The notes under the pieces: generated by a model
Told to the model about the DNA's origin: nothing
Databases searched by the model: none
Seen by the model: only the letters and a program-made list of their open reading frames with translations
Made by a program: the position numbers and the translations under genes
Part shown: piece by piece, positions 1 to 6,835 of the stretch
How the letters are laid out: each line of letters opens with the position of its first letter
How positions within the stretch are numbered: the stretch's first letter is position 1
Source: Gemmatimonadales bacterium
GTDB lineage: Bacteria; Gemmatimonadota; Gemmatimonadetes; Gemmatimonadales; GWC2-71-9
Direction of reading: 5' to 3'
Assembly (NCBI GenBank): GCA_004525055.1
Contig: SPDF01000031.1
Location: 1-11,022 of the forward strand
DNA length: 11,022 bases

Positions 1-465
1 CACGGCCTGCTTCGCCCCGAGGTGTTCGAGGTCTTCCGCGAGGTGGACCACATCCTCCACGCCGGGGACATCGGCCCGCTCGACATCCTGACCGAACTGG
101 AGGCGATTGCCCCGGTGACGGCGGTCTTTGGCAACACCGACAATTGGGATGTGCGTGCGAAAGTGCCGCAGGTGGCGGAACTAGAGCTGGAGGGGATCCG
201 GATCGTGGTGACCCACGGCAATCAGTTCGGCAGCCCCACCCCCGAGGCGTTGAACGCGGCCTTTCCCGAGGCAGACGTGCTGATCTTCGGGCACACCCAC
301 CGCCCGCTGCTCACCACCGTCGATATCACGGTCACGGCGATGAACCCCGGAGGGGCGGGGGCCCGTCGATTCGACCTCCCGCCCTCCGTGGGCATCATGG
401 AGCTGGAGGCGGGCCTCCCGCCGCGAGCCCGTTTGGTGCCTTTGCTCGCGGCCGGAGACGAATAG
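1..465 (+). CDS. YfcE/MJ0936-type metallophosphoesterase (5'-truncated by window edge)
   Basis: A calcineurin-like phosphodiesterase of the small single-domain YfcE/MJ0936 family, which hydrolyses phosphodiesters using two metal ions in the cytoplasm. The 154 visible residues are open from base 1. The first two, His-Gly, are the end of the family's SDTHG metal motif, so only about 8-10 N-terminal residues are missing and the true start lies upstream. The other metal-ligand motifs follow in order: HAGDIG, FGNTDNWD, VTHGN and FGHTH. The family's late NPG-x-AG-x-RR-F element is present as NPGGAGARRF. The total size of about 165 residues is normal. The TAG stop (463-465) directly abuts the stop of the convergent gene. 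Family assignment is strong. The physiological substrate cannot be read from sequence. Confidence 0.9.
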   Translation, partial: HGLLRPEVFEVFREVDHILHAGDIGPLDILTELEAIAPVTAVFGNTDNWDVRAKVPQVAELELEGIRIVVTHGNQFGSPTPEALNAAFPEADVLIFGHTHRPLLTTVDITVTAMNPGGAGARRFDLPPSVGIMELEAGLPPRARLVPLLAAGDE

Positions 466-927
466 CTAGTCCTGGTCGGGGTCGATCGGCGGCGCCTGGC
501 TCGCCGGATTGATCCCGAGGCCCCAGATCTCCCCGTCCACGATGACCCAGCGGATCTGAATCGGCTCCGGGGCCATCGAAAACTCCGCGGTGCGCCAGTA
601 CTGTGGATTCCCCTTTCGCATCACGACCATCTCGCCCAGCAGCTTCGTCTCTTCTCCCACCTGCCCGGTAAAGCCGTCGAACTGCTCGGCCATCTCGTCC
701 GGGCTGCCCATGCTCGTGCGCGTTTCTTCCCGCATGTGGGCGAACAGGCTGTCGAACTGAGCCGTATAGATCCAGTTCGTGAATAGCCGGCCTAGCTCGA
801 GTTCGTTGCCCGCCCTGGGGTGGACTGTCGGGGTGGGGGCTGCTGCGTCCGCAGCTGGGGACTGGGCCACCAGCAGGGTAGGGGCCGCCAGGAGGGCGGC
901 GGTGAGGAGTGCGCTTCGAACGGACAT
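466..927 (-). CDS. Small secreted protein, possibly DUF3887-like (NTF2-like fold)
   Basis: A 153-residue protein of unknown function. I place the start at the ATG at 927-925, because an AGAGG Shine-Dalgarno lies 5 nt upstream and it puts a clean signal peptide at the N terminus (basic MSVR, then a hydrophobic run to about residue 21, ending VAQS). An in-frame ATG 45 nt further upstream would add a non-signal stretch. After an Ala/Pro/Thr-rich linker (about 23-38), the mature part has a helix resembling FTNWIYTAQFDSLFAHM, then alternating beta-like segments and a conserved-looking VIVDGEIWGLGI end. This resembles DUF3887-type proteins with an NTF2-like fold, but that is pattern recognition, not proof. 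It is likely periplasmic. It lies 71 nt after the GWxTD gene, without a visible terminator between them, so co-transcription is possible. Confidence 0.72.
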   Translation of the reverse strand: MSVRSALLTAALLAAPTLLVAQSPAADAAAPTPTVHPRAGNELELGRLFTNWIYTAQFDSLFAHMREETRTSMGSPDEMAEQFDGFTGQVGEETKLLGEMVVMRKGNPQYWRTAEFSMAPEPIQIRWVIVDGEIWGLGINPASQAPPIDPDQD

Positions 928-932
928 GGGAA

Positions 933-937
933 CCTCT
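933..937 (-). promoter_or_regulatory. Shine-Dalgarno of the small secreted protein gene
   Basis: Read on the minus strand this is AGAGG, 5 nt before the ATG at 927. It decides in favour of that start over the in-frame ATG at 972, which would also bury the signal peptide behind about 15 extra residues. Confidence 0.6.
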
Positions 938-998
938 ATTTGGGTTAGGTGACCAGCCCAATACGGAGGCATGTCTCGATAGTTTCAGGGTGGAACAA

Positions 999-3134
999 TC
1001 ATTCTTCCACAATGGTAATTGGCCGCGAGGAGGACACCGCCCCGCCGGCCCGGTCCGTGATGCGCACCTCGAGGACGTACTCACCGGGCGTGAGGGTCGC
1101 GAGGTTGAGCGTCCGGGTGACCCGGGTCGGCGTGCCGGCGCTGCGCTCCTCGACGCCCAGCGTGATGCTCGGGCCCTGGCTGTTGTCCCCCCGGCGAGCC
1201 GTGACTTCTGCCTGGTACTCCTGCCCGCCCGGAATTCCGTAGACCTCGTAGTACAGCTCCACGGGCACGCTGGCGCGATGGCTGCTCCGCGGCGTCACCC
1301 AGGCGGTATCACCGGGGGCTGCCAACCATGGCGCCGACCAACCCCTCACACCGATAGCCAGGTCGCTGACAGCCAGCCGGCTGGAATCGTGCACAGGGAT
1401 GGTGATGAGTTGCGAGGCGAGGAGGGCTCCGGTCGAGTCCCCGGTCTGCACCGCCGCCTGCCAGGACCAGGTGCCTGCGGGGAGCACCGTCGGGAGGCGG
1501 AGGAACGCCGTGTAGGTCGTGTCGGCCCCGTCGGGATGGAACGGAGCAACGTAGACCACCGTTGTATCAAACCTCGCGACGGCGACCTCCCCGTGACCGA
1601 ACGCAGCGAACCGCACCCGGACCGTGTCGCGCTGACCGGCGTGGCCAGGCGCTGGCTGAACCACCGCGACCGCCAGCTGTACGACGGAACCCGCTGGTGC
1701 GACGCCGATCGCCAACGGGAGCACCTGGGAGGTGACGGACGCAGGGAACTGCAAGGGGTAAGCCTCGGTGGTCGTGGCGATTTCGATGCTCTCCTTTCCC
1801 ATGCGGTACAGGGCTTGCCGGTAATTGAGCGCGGAAGACATCCCGGCGTACACCAGGCGACGATAGACATCGTTGACCACGCGCATCTGGTAGTAGAGTT
1901 CATCGGAATCGCACCCGAAAGTCGACGTGCAAACGATGTTGTCGATCGACCGGATGAGCACCATGTCACCCACACTGTTCTGCGCCGCGAAATGAAGCAG
2001 CAGCGTGTCCTGGACACGGTTGTACTGCCACGTCTCGCTCGCGACATATCCAATGACCAGTGGAGCAAACCGGATGTCGGGCGATCCCATGCGGACGTAC
2101 ACCACCCCGCGGCTGTCGAGCATGGAGTCGAAGGGAAAGCTGAAGAGCAGGTCGCCGGGTTTGTGCATGTGCCGGACATCACTGAAGGCGAAGTACCGGT
2201 CCGCGTAGGCGATCCGCTTGTAGTGCTCCTGCAGGCGCTCTCCCGGAGAGCGAAGTTCCCGGGCCCCGCGCGCATTCCAGAACTGATGCAGGAAGGCGAC
2301 CCGGCTCTCCGCGCTGGTGCTGTCGAACTCGGCCATCTCGGGCGGAATCGCGATGAGGCTCATGTCGCGGCGCAGCATTGCCAGCATGTCCGGGTCGTGG
2401 CTGCGGACCGCACGCCAGTAGAACACCTCACCGTAGGCATCGCCCTCCGCGAGCAGGGCGCGGGCCCGTTCATACTGCACGGCGGGAGTGGCCTGGTCGG
2501 GCGGGACGGCCTCGAGCGCCGCCTGGGCCGCCTGGACGTTTCCCATGCGCCATTCTGCGCGGGACAGTGCGACCAGGAATTCCGGGGTGGCCGCGTCGGG
2601 GGGGAGTTGGCGTGCGTGTGCGATGGCGGTCGCCATCATCGTGGTGTCGCGGCGTTCGACGGCAAGCCGCAGTTCACCTTCGATCGCGGGCGTGTAGCGG
2701 GGATCGAGGGCGAACGCCTTGCCGTAGGCATCGGCTGCCTGCTGGAACTCGCCCATGCCCGGTCGGGTGCCAAGGTTCAGCTTGTTTTCCCAGGTGATCA
2801 GCCCGAGCGCGGTGTGGGCGTCGCCGAGGCCGGCCCAGGGAGCCGGCCAGGTGGGTTCGAGATTGGCGGCGCGGCGGAAGTCCTTCTCCGCCAGCGCCGG
2901 CTTGCCTGCTCGAAGCCTCGCGAAACCGGCACGGATGCGGGCCAGCGCCTCGGTCGAGTCTCGGGTCCCCACACCCTCGTATTGCTCGGCCAATGAGACC
3001 AGGTGCGCGGTGTCGGTCACCGACGCGATCGAGTCCCGGAATGCGCGCAGCGCCTCCCGGTCGCCCGGGCTCTGGGCGCTCAGGGGGAGTGCCGGCACTG
3101 CCAACAGCACGATGACCCATCGCCACAGGCGCAC
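999..3134 (-). CDS. TPR and GWxTD-domain exported protein
   Basis: A 711-residue predicted exported protein. The GTG start (3134-3132) is chosen because a GGGAGGT Shine-Dalgarno sits 6 nt upstream, and it yields a signal peptide (MRLWRW, then a hydrophobic stretch ending PLSAQS near residue 22). Residues about 40-260 are helical with TPR-like repeats (for example KPALAEKDFRRAANLEP at about 78-94 and FQQAADAYGKAFALDP at about 130-145). Residues about 275-380 match the GWxTD domain: FLHQFWNARG, EHYKRIAYADRYF, GVVYVRMGSPD and ETWQYNR. The name-giving Gly-Trp-x-Thr-Asp is replaced by MLDSRG. The C-terminal half (about 460-711) is beta-rich and ends in an Ig-like GEYVLEVRITD segment. GWxTD proteins are known mainly from Gemmatimonadota, Acidobacteriota and Bacteroidota, and their function is unknown. 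It starts 2 nt after the upstream nuclease gene. Confidence 0.85.
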   Translation of the reverse strand: MRLWRWVIVLLAVPALPLSAQSPGDREALRAFRDSIASVTDTAHLVSLAEQYEGVGTRDSTEALARIRAGFARLRAGKPALAEKDFRRAANLEPTWPAPWAGLGDAHTALGLITWENKLNLGTRPGMGEFQQAADAYGKAFALDPRYTPAIEGELRLAVERRDTTMMATAIAHARQLPPDAATPEFLVALSRAEWRMGNVQAAQAALEAVPPDQATPAVQYERARALLAEGDAYGEVFYWRAVRSHDPDMLAMLRRDMSLIAIPPEMAEFDSTSAESRVAFLHQFWNARGARELRSPGERLQEHYKRIAYADRYFAFSDVRHMHKPGDLLFSFPFDSMLDSRGVVYVRMGSPDIRFAPLVIGYVASETWQYNRVQDTLLLHFAAQNSVGDMVLIRSIDNIVCTSTFGCDSDELYYQMRVVNDVYRRLVYAGMSSALNYRQALYRMGKESIEIATTTEAYPLQFPASVTSQVLPLAIGVAPAGSVVQLAVAVVQPAPGHAGQRDTVRVRFAAFGHGEVAVARFDTTVVYVAPFHPDGADTTYTAFLRLPTVLPAGTWSWQAAVQTGDSTGALLASQLITIPVHDSSRLAVSDLAIGVRGWSAPWLAAPGDTAWVTPRSSHRASVPVELYYEVYGIPGGQEYQAEVTARRGDNSQGPSITLGVEERSAGTPTRVTRTLNLATLTPGEYVLEVRITDRAGGAVSSSRPITIVEE

Positions 3135-3136
3135 CG

Positions 3137-4231
3137 CTACACCTCCCACTCCTCCAGCCGGACCGTTCGCTTCAGTGCCTCGGGGTGCATCCGGAACCAC
3201 GACAGCAACAGCAGGATCTCGTCGATGGCTTCGAGGGGGAGCGGGCCGGCGGCCGGTTCCTCGCGCCCGAGTTCCTCTTTCACCACCGCCCCGAACGCGA
3301 TGCGCTCGATGGGCGTGGTCGGATAGGGGAAACAGGCTCGCACCGTGCCCCGACGCACCAGGTATGCCCGGTCGTCGCCGAACACCCCCGGATCCCGGTA
3401 CACGAAGGTGAGCAGATCCACCGCCGTTCGTGAGCGCGCCGTGGCCGCCAGGAGCCATTCGAGGTGCTCGAACCGCTCGCGCCACGTGGCGGCCCGCTCG
3501 TAGTCCTGGGCCACCGCCGCCTCCTGCATCGCGTCGATCGCGCGGTCAATCGGCTGGATGGTGCGACCCTCGAGAAAGGCGGCGGCGGTCTCGATCCGGC
3601 GGCGGTAGTCCTTCTCGCTCACCAGCCCCGCGCACGGACCGGTGCACTGCCCCAACTCGTGTCGGTGGCAGGCCGCCTGTGTCGTTGCGGTGAACAGATC
3701 TCCCTGGTCCGCGAAGACGATCGGCATCCGTGCTTCGCAGTCCCGGAGGCCGAGCAGATCGTTCAGGACGCGGAGCGCCTCCTCCACCCGCCTGCGCGAG
3801 CGAAAGGGACCGTACACGCGCCCGTCTTGCCTGCCGATCGTGGCGCCCTGATACACCTTCGGTGCGGGAGAATCCAGAATTTTCACGAACACCGCCCGCC
3901 GCGTCCGGTTCATGGCCACGTTGAACGGTGGGTGGAAGTGGCGGATTTGGCGGAGTTCGCCCAGGCACGCAGCGAAGTCGCTGTGGACATAGTCCCAGGT
4001 GATGTCCCCGGCGGCGTGGAGGATCCGCGCGGCCTTATCCTCTGGAAAACTCGCCCGGAAATAGGTCATCAGCCGCGCCCGCAGCCGCTTCGCCTTCCCG
4101 ACGTACAAGAGCCGCCCTGCGGGGTCCGTCATCCGGTACACGGCGGGCCGGTTCTCGGCGAGCAGGCGCACCCGCTCTCGCAGGGCGCCCAGGTCGGCGG
4201 AGGCAAGCGGAAGGGCGGCGAGCTGGGGCAT
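3137..4231 (-). CDS. Short UvrC/Cho-like GIY-YIG nuclease with UVR motif
   Basis: A 364-residue homologue of the N-terminal half of UvrC, the nucleotide-excision repair nuclease. The GIY-YIG domain occupies about residues 28-105: AVYRMTD and LLYVGKAKRLRARL carry the two GIY/YIG strands and the basic residues, and Glu92 in CLGELRQIRHFHPPFNV is the candidate metal ligand. Four cysteines (165, 188, 196, 200; the last two in QCTGPC) match the UvrC cysteine cluster reported to bind 4Fe-4S. A UVR (UvrB-interacting) motif lies at about 226-260. The RNase H-like 5' nuclease and helix-hairpin-helix domains of full UvrC (about 600 residues) are absent, as in the E. coli Cho protein, which makes the 3' incision. 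The ATG at 4231 overlaps the fpg stop as TAATG, indicating translational coupling. The open frame upstream to 4462 is a shadow of fpg. The Cho-like role is inferred. Confidence 0.86.
   Translation of the reverse strand: MPQLAALPLASADLGALRERVRLLAENRPAVYRMTDPAGRLLYVGKAKRLRARLMTYFRASFPEDKAARILHAAGDITWDYVHSDFAACLGELRQIRHFHPPFNVAMNRTRRAVFVKILDSPAPKVYQGATIGRQDGRVYGPFRSRRRVEEALRVLNDLLGLRDCEARMPIVFADQGDLFTATTQAACHRHELGQCTGPCAGLVSEKDYRRRIETAAAFLEGRTIQPIDRAIDAMQEAAVAQDYERAATWRERFEHLEWLLAATARSRTAVDLLTFVYRDPGVFGDDRAYLVRRGTVRACFPYPTTPIERIAFGAVVKEELGREEPAAGPLPLEAIDEILLLLSWFRMHPEALKRTVRLEEWEV
3141..3147 (-). promoter_or_regulatory. Shine-Dalgarno of the GWxTD gene inside the nuclease 3' end
   Basis: On the minus strand this reads GGGAGGT, 6 nt before the GTG at 3134. 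It overlaps the last codons of the upstream UvrC-like gene. It fixes the GWxTD start and rules out the long N-terminal extension that stays open up to 3485, which is only the nuclease gene read in another frame. Confidence 0.65.
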
Positions 4232-5055
4232 TAGACCTGGCAGCGGTGGCAGAAGACGGTGATGCGTGCATCGAGTGCGTGGGTGCCGGCGAGCGGCGTG
4301 CCGCAGTGAACGCACGGCTCCCCTTCGCGCCCGTAGACCAGCAGCGAAAGCTGGAACTTTCCCTTTCCGCCGGTGCCGGTACGGTAGTCTCGGACGGTGC
4401 TGCCTCGGCCCGACACGGCCGCGGAGAGAATCCGGCCGAGCTCGCGGTGGAGCGCGTCCCACTCCGGAATCGACAGTCGCCGCGCTTCCCGTGACGGGTC
4501 GATCCCGGCGGCGAAGAGTGCTTCGTTCGCGTAGATATTGCCGACCCCGGCCAGGAGCTTCTGGTCCATGAGCGCCTTCTTGATGGACTGCCGTGTTCGG
4601 CCGACGTTCGTCCGCATCACCTCCAGGGTGAACCCTTCCTCCAGCGGTTCCGGCCCGAGAGCGGCGTCATAGGACGCCCACCCCTTGGCATCCAGCCAGA
4701 GCAGCGTCCCGAGGCGCCTCACGTCACGGTATACCAGGGTACGTCCGTCGTCCAGCGTGGCGCGGAGCACCGCGTATCGGGCTTCCTCCTCGCTGAGAGG
4801 GAGGTCGTGGATGAGGAGGGCGCCCGTCATCCCCGGTTGCACGACGAGTCGCCGCTTGCCCAGGACGAAGACGGCGTGCTTCGCCCGGCGATAGAGGCCC
4901 TCGATTGTGGCCCCGGCCAGGCCGCGGAGGAGGGTGGGCCGGGTGACCCCGCGCAGGACATCGGTGTGGGAGAGTGTGGCCCTCAAGACAGTCCGGCCCA
5001 GGACAGCAGGCCGGATGTCGCGCACGATCGTTTCGACTTCGGGGAGTTCAGGCAC
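4231..5055 (-). CDS. mutM: Formamidopyrimidine-DNA glycosylase (Fpg/MutM)
   Basis: A bifunctional DNA glycosylase/AP lyase that removes 8-oxoguanine and formamidopyrimidines in base-excision repair. At 274 residues it has the standard length. The GTG start is required by the family, because cleavage of Met exposes the catalytic Pro2-Glu3 (PELPEVET); no strong Shine-Dalgarno is visible. Lys59 in YRRAKH, GMTG around Met76, GVGNIYANE (Asn173), and GRGST-VRDY are all in place. The C-terminal zinc finger is intact with Cys248, Cys251, Cys269 and Cys272, and Arg264 in the finger. One oddity is that the void-filling loop reads RDVRRLG (111-116 region) where characterised enzymes usually have DPRRFG, so the intercalating Phe is Leu115. 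It is the first gene of a tightly packed fpg, UvrC-like, GWxTD unit. Confidence 0.95.
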   Translation of the reverse strand: MPELPEVETIVRDIRPAVLGRTVLRATLSHTDVLRGVTRPTLLRGLAGATIEGLYRRAKHAVFVLGKRRLVVQPGMTGALLIHDLPLSEEEARYAVLRATLDDGRTLVYRDVRRLGTLLWLDAKGWASYDAALGPEPLEEGFTLEVMRTNVGRTRQSIKKALMDQKLLAGVGNIYANEALFAAGIDPSREARRLSIPEWDALHRELGRILSAAVSGRGSTVRDYRTGTGGKGKFQLSLLVYGREGEPCVHCGTPLAGTHALDARITVFCHRCQV

Positions 5056-5120
5056 GCGCGCCGGATCCGCCGTTCATCGGGGAGCCCGCTCGGCCGAGGG
5101 ACGTAGGTGCAGTCCGAGCC

Positions 5121-5480
5121 CTATGGGTTGACCACCAGCGTTCCGACCATGGTTGGGTGGACGGTGCAGTGATAGGCATAGGTACCGGTAGCCACGAAGG
5201 TGTGGGAGTAGGCCTCGCCGCTATTGACGTTGCCGGAATCGAACGACACGCCGTCGTCGGCCGTGACGGTGTGTTGCGACGCATCGTCATTCGCCCAGAT
5301 GACCTTGGCATGGGTGGCCAGACTGACGACCGTCGGGTTCGGGTCGTAGGCCGCTGCGCCCTTTGTTTCGGCGCCGGAAACGATGATGATGTCGTGCGGC
5401 GGAAGCGTTGGGCCGCCGAGGGGTTCACTGTTGCAGGCTGCGAAGGCGAGAAATGCCAACGCGATGGAGGGAATGCGCAT
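5121..5480 (-). CDS. Cupredoxin (blue copper) lipoprotein, amicyanin-type loop
   Basis: A 119-residue small type-1 copper protein, probably an electron carrier anchored on the outer face of a membrane. The ATG at 5480 has an AGGAG Shine-Dalgarno 5 nt upstream. The N terminus is a lipoprotein signal (MRIPSIALAFLAFAAC), with Cys16 in a FAAC lipobox. The plastocyanin-like fold follows, with copper ligands His70 (ASQHTV), Cys105, His108 and Met111. The ligand loop CTVHPTM has spacing Cys-x2-His-x2-Met, which is the short spacing known from amicyanin. Plastocyanin and pseudoazurin have Cys-x2-His-x4-Met. The C terminus MVGTLVVNP is the usual final strand. It lies 77 nt after purD and 65 nt before fpg. 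Its redox partner is not evident from the neighbours. Confidence 0.88.
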   Translation of the reverse strand: MRIPSIALAFLAFAACNSEPLGGPTLPPHDIIIVSGAETKGAAAYDPNPTVVSLATHAKVIWANDDASQHTVTADDGVSFDSGNVNSGEAYSHTFVATGTYAYHCTVHPTMVGTLVVNP

Positions 5481-5485
5481 GGGGA

Positions 5486-5490
5486 CTCCT
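5486..5490 (-). promoter_or_regulatory. Shine-Dalgarno of the cupredoxin gene
   Basis: On the minus strand this is AGGAG, 5 nt before the ATG at 5480. It supports that start and excludes the long upstream extension of the frame into purD. Confidence 0.6.
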
Positions 5491-5557
5491 GGGGTGGAAA
5501 GCCGACAGGCGAACAATAAGATGCCGTCCTCAAACCGGGCACCCCCACAGATCAACC

Positions 5558-6835
5558 CTAGCCCCACTGCCGTCCCGCCTCCCGCCATCCAATGTCCCGC
5601 CGCCACACCTTGCCGTCGAACGCGATGGCGTCGGCGCCCTCGCGGCTCTTCGCCTGGGCCTCGGCGAAGGTCGGTGCCACCGCCGTCACATTGAGTACTC
5701 GGCCCCCCGACACCCGCAGCACCCCCCTGGCATCCAGAGTGGTACCGGCATGGAAGACGGTGACCCCCTCGGGGAGTTCCGCCGGCAGCGAGATAGCGGC
5801 GCCCTTTTCGGGGGCGTCGGGATAGCCGCGCGCCGCCAGAACTGTGGTCACCGAAGCCCCGGGTCGGACTGGGATGGGGCTGGCCGCGTTCCCCTCCGCG
5901 ATGCGGACCAATGCGTCCGTGACCCCCCCCTCCAGCATGGGGAGGACCACCTGTGCCTCGGGATCCCCGAAGCGACAGTTGAATTCCACGACAAACGGTG
6001 CACCTGTCGGGTCCACCATGATCCCGGCGTACAAACACCCGGCGAACCGGGCGCCGCGCCGATCGAGTTCAATCAGGGCGGGCAGCATGACCTCGTCGCG
6101 GATCCGCTGCAGCAGGGCTGGTGTTGCCGGGGTCACCGGGGCGTAGGCGCCCATGCCGCCGGTGTTCGGCCCAGTGTCGCCCTCCCCAAGCCGCTTGTGA
6201 TCCTGCGACGCCGGCAGGAGGGTGAGCTCTTCCCCGTTCGTGAGCCCAAGGACGGAAAGCTCCTCGCCCACGAGGAATGCCTCGATGACGACGGTCCGTC
6301 CGGCTTCGCCGAACCGGCCGTCGCCCAGCATCGCACGCACCGCAGCTGATGCTTCCGCGCGGGTGACGCAGACGATGGCCCCCTTGCCGGCAGCGAGCCC
6401 GGAGGCCTTCACCACCAGCGGTTCGGCGTGGCTATCGATGTAGCTGAGGGCGGCGGACAGATCTGTGAATGTCTGGCTCGCCGCCGTCGGGATGCCGGCC
6501 GCCTTCATGACGTCTTTGGAGAAGGCCTTGGAGGCTTCCAGGGCCGCTGCCGCAGCCGAGGGGCCGAAGACCGGCCGCCCCCGTGCGGCGAGCCGGTCCG
6601 CCAGCCCGAGGGCCAGCGGTACCTCGGGGCCAACCACGGTCAGGTCATAGTTGCCGGACACCGCCGCCTCCGTGAGGCGGTCGATGTCGTCGGCGGGAAT
6701 CGGAAGGAGAGTGGCGAGAGTGGCGAGGCCTGGATTGCCGGGGGCGGCGCTGAGCTGGACGGCGGGGTTCTCACGATGCAGCGCCCACGCAATGGCGTGT
6801 TCGCGGCCCCCGCCGCCGACGATCAGAATCTTCAC
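5558..6835 (-). CDS. purD: Phosphoribosylamine-glycine ligase (GAR synthetase)
   Basis: Catalyses the ATP-dependent joining of glycine to 5-phosphoribosylamine, the second step of de novo purine synthesis, in the cytosol. The 425 residues are the standard length. The N-terminal GGGGREHA (7-14), GPEVPLALGLAD (69-80), the ATP-grasp segment VVKASGLAAGKGA (141-153), GEGDTGPNTGGMGAY (217-231) and the family signature RFGDPEAQ (288-295) are all intact. The GTG start (6835-6833) overlaps the upstream M48 stop in a GTGA tetranucleotide, which implies translational coupling; no strong Shine-Dalgarno is present. A run of eight G (minus strand; 5923-5930) encodes part of LEGGVT, and the reading frame is intact. 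No other pur gene is in the window. Confidence 0.97.
   Translation of the reverse strand: MKILIVGGGGREHAIAWALHRENPAVQLSAAPGNPGLATLATLLPIPADDIDRLTEAAVSGNYDLTVVGPEVPLALGLADRLAARGRPVFGPSAAAAALEASKAFSKDVMKAAGIPTAASQTFTDLSAALSYIDSHAEPLVVKASGLAAGKGAIVCVTRAEASAAVRAMLGDGRFGEAGRTVVIEAFLVGEELSVLGLTNGEELTLLPASQDHKRLGEGDTGPNTGGMGAYAPVTPATPALLQRIRDEVMLPALIELDRRGARFAGCLYAGIMVDPTGAPFVVEFNCRFGDPEAQVVLPMLEGGVTDALVRIAEGNAASPIPVRPGASVTTVLAARGYPDAPEKGAAISLPAELPEGVTVFHAGTTLDARGVLRVSGGRVLNVTAVAPTFAEAQAKSREGADAIAFDGKVWRRDIGWREAGRQWG

Noticed and set aside
928..998. Gap between the GWxTD gene and the small secreted protein gene, checked for a terminator or promoter
   Set aside because: Apart from the Shine-Dalgarno at its end I see no hairpin with a T-run and no convincing -35/-10 pair.
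909..2996. A 695-codon open frame on the plus strand opposite the GWxTD gene
   Set aside because: It has no recognisable domain, an Arg/Gly/His-rich composition typical of high-GC antisense frames, and it lies entirely opposite a well-supported gene with a signal peptide and Shine-Dalgarno.
3464..4234. A 256-codon plus-strand frame opposite the UvrC-like gene
   Set aside because: It is antisense to a gene with clear GIY-YIG, cysteine and UVR motifs and shows no family features of its own.
4232..4462. N-terminal extension of the UvrC-like frame
   Set aside because: It overlaps fpg in another frame and is Arg-rich and unconserved in appearance. The ATG at 4231 coupled to the fpg stop gives a normal UvrC-like N terminus.
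5089..5098. Perfect 10-base palindrome CTCGGCCGAG in the gap before fpg
   Set aside because: Short GC palindromes are expected by chance in DNA of this composition. It has no loop, T-run or promoter context.
5481..6038. N-terminal extension of the cupredoxin frame
   Set aside because: It is a shadow of purD. A lipoprotein signal and Shine-Dalgarno mark the start at 5480.
5408..6349. A 313-codon plus-strand frame opposite the cupredoxin gene and purD
   Set aside because: It spans two well-identified genes and their gap in antisense, and its translation is low-complexity and unrecognisable.
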